Positions 6,871 through 7,094 of a DNA stretch of 7,094 nucleotides are shown here, piece by piece. Position numbers and translations under genes: made by a program. Position 1 is the first letter of the stretch. Every line of letters begins with the position of its first letter. The notes below the pieces were generated by a model. The model did no database searches, was not told where the DNA came from, and saw only the letters and a program-made list of their open reading frames with translations. The DNA comes from Ignavibacteriales bacterium (GTDB lineage: Bacteria; Bacteroidota; Ignavibacteria; Ignavibacteriales; Ignavibacteriaceae), in assembly GCA_020061995.1 (NCBI GenBank), contig JAGUXE010000045.1:1-7094 (forward strand), written 5' to 3'.

Positions 6871-7094
6871 TGAAAGATAAAGTTTCAATTTGTATTGTAG
6901 ATGATGAAGAAATCGTGCGGGAATCTCTTTATCATTGGTTTATTGAAGAAGGTTACTTGGTTGATACTGCATCAACCGGTGAAGAAGCATTGAAAAAATT
7001 TGAAAAGGAAAATTATTCTCTCCTTTTAGTGGATATGAAAATGCCTGGAATGAATGGACTTGATCTACTATCAAAAATTAAATCGATTAGTGGG
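6870..7094 (+). CDS. Response regulator receiver domain (partial, cut by the window end)
   Basis: The ATG overlaps the kinase TAA by one base (TAATG) and 75 residues are visible before the edge. This is the first half or more of a receiver domain: hydrophobic strand 1 and the acidic pair Asp11-Asp12 in VDDEE, then the phosphoacceptor Asp55 in LLLVDMKMPGMNG. The conserved Thr/Ser and Lys of the receiver lie beyond the window, as does any output domain. The overlap with the kinase gene makes it the probable phosphotransfer partner. A DNA-binding output, perhaps NtrC-like with a sigma-54 module, is a guess from similar gene pairs; a stand-alone receiver is also possible. Confidence 0.93.
   Translation, partial: MKDKVSICIVDDEEIVRESLYHWFIEEGYLVDTASTGEEALKKFEKENYSLLLVDMKMPGMNGLDLLSKIKSISG

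Overview
The window is AT-rich bacterial DNA with tightly packed genes, runs of A and T, and few strong Shine-Dalgarno sequences. The classical menaquinone genes menF and menD, a sigma-54 activator and a histidine kinase with c-type haem motifs together suggest a respiring, Gram-negative-like organism. The composition and the TAnnTTTG-like promoter candidates would fit the Bacteroidota/Ignavibacteria/Chlorobi side of the tree. This placement is an inference from style and gene content; no marker gene is present.

Layout. Positions 1-182 hold no certain gene: there is a possible tail of an upstream reading frame, an imperfect inverted repeat (71-106) and a weak promoter candidate. A plus-strand gene (183-1919) encodes a GAF / AAA+ / Fis-HTH sigma-54-dependent activator. 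It converges, with only 7 bp between stop codons, on a minus-strand pair: menF (isochorismate synthase, start 5087) followed by menD (SEPHCHC synthase, ending at 1927). These two overlap by 4 bp (ATGA). A 190-bp divergent intergenic region (5088-5277) carries promoter candidates in both directions. Reading right from it is a membrane histidine kinase (5278-6870) whose extracytoplasmic domain has two c-type haem attachment motifs, CITCH and CYSAPCH. Its stop codon overlaps (TAATG) the start of a response regulator that is cut by the window edge (6870-7094).

How the genes fit together. MenF and MenD carry out the first two committed steps of menaquinone synthesis (chorismate to isochorismate to SEPHCHC); no other men genes are in the window. 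The kinase and response regulator form a two-component system whose input is probably redox state or a small ligand sensed by covalently bound haem outside the cytoplasmic membrane. Quinone synthesis next to a haem-based sensor suggests a respiratory theme, but nothing in the sequence shows that one controls the other. The sigma-54 activator lacks a receiver domain, so it probably responds to a ligand or protein through its GAF domain, and its targets are unknown. The most notable item is the two-motif haem sensor kinase; no clearly new multi-gene system is visible.
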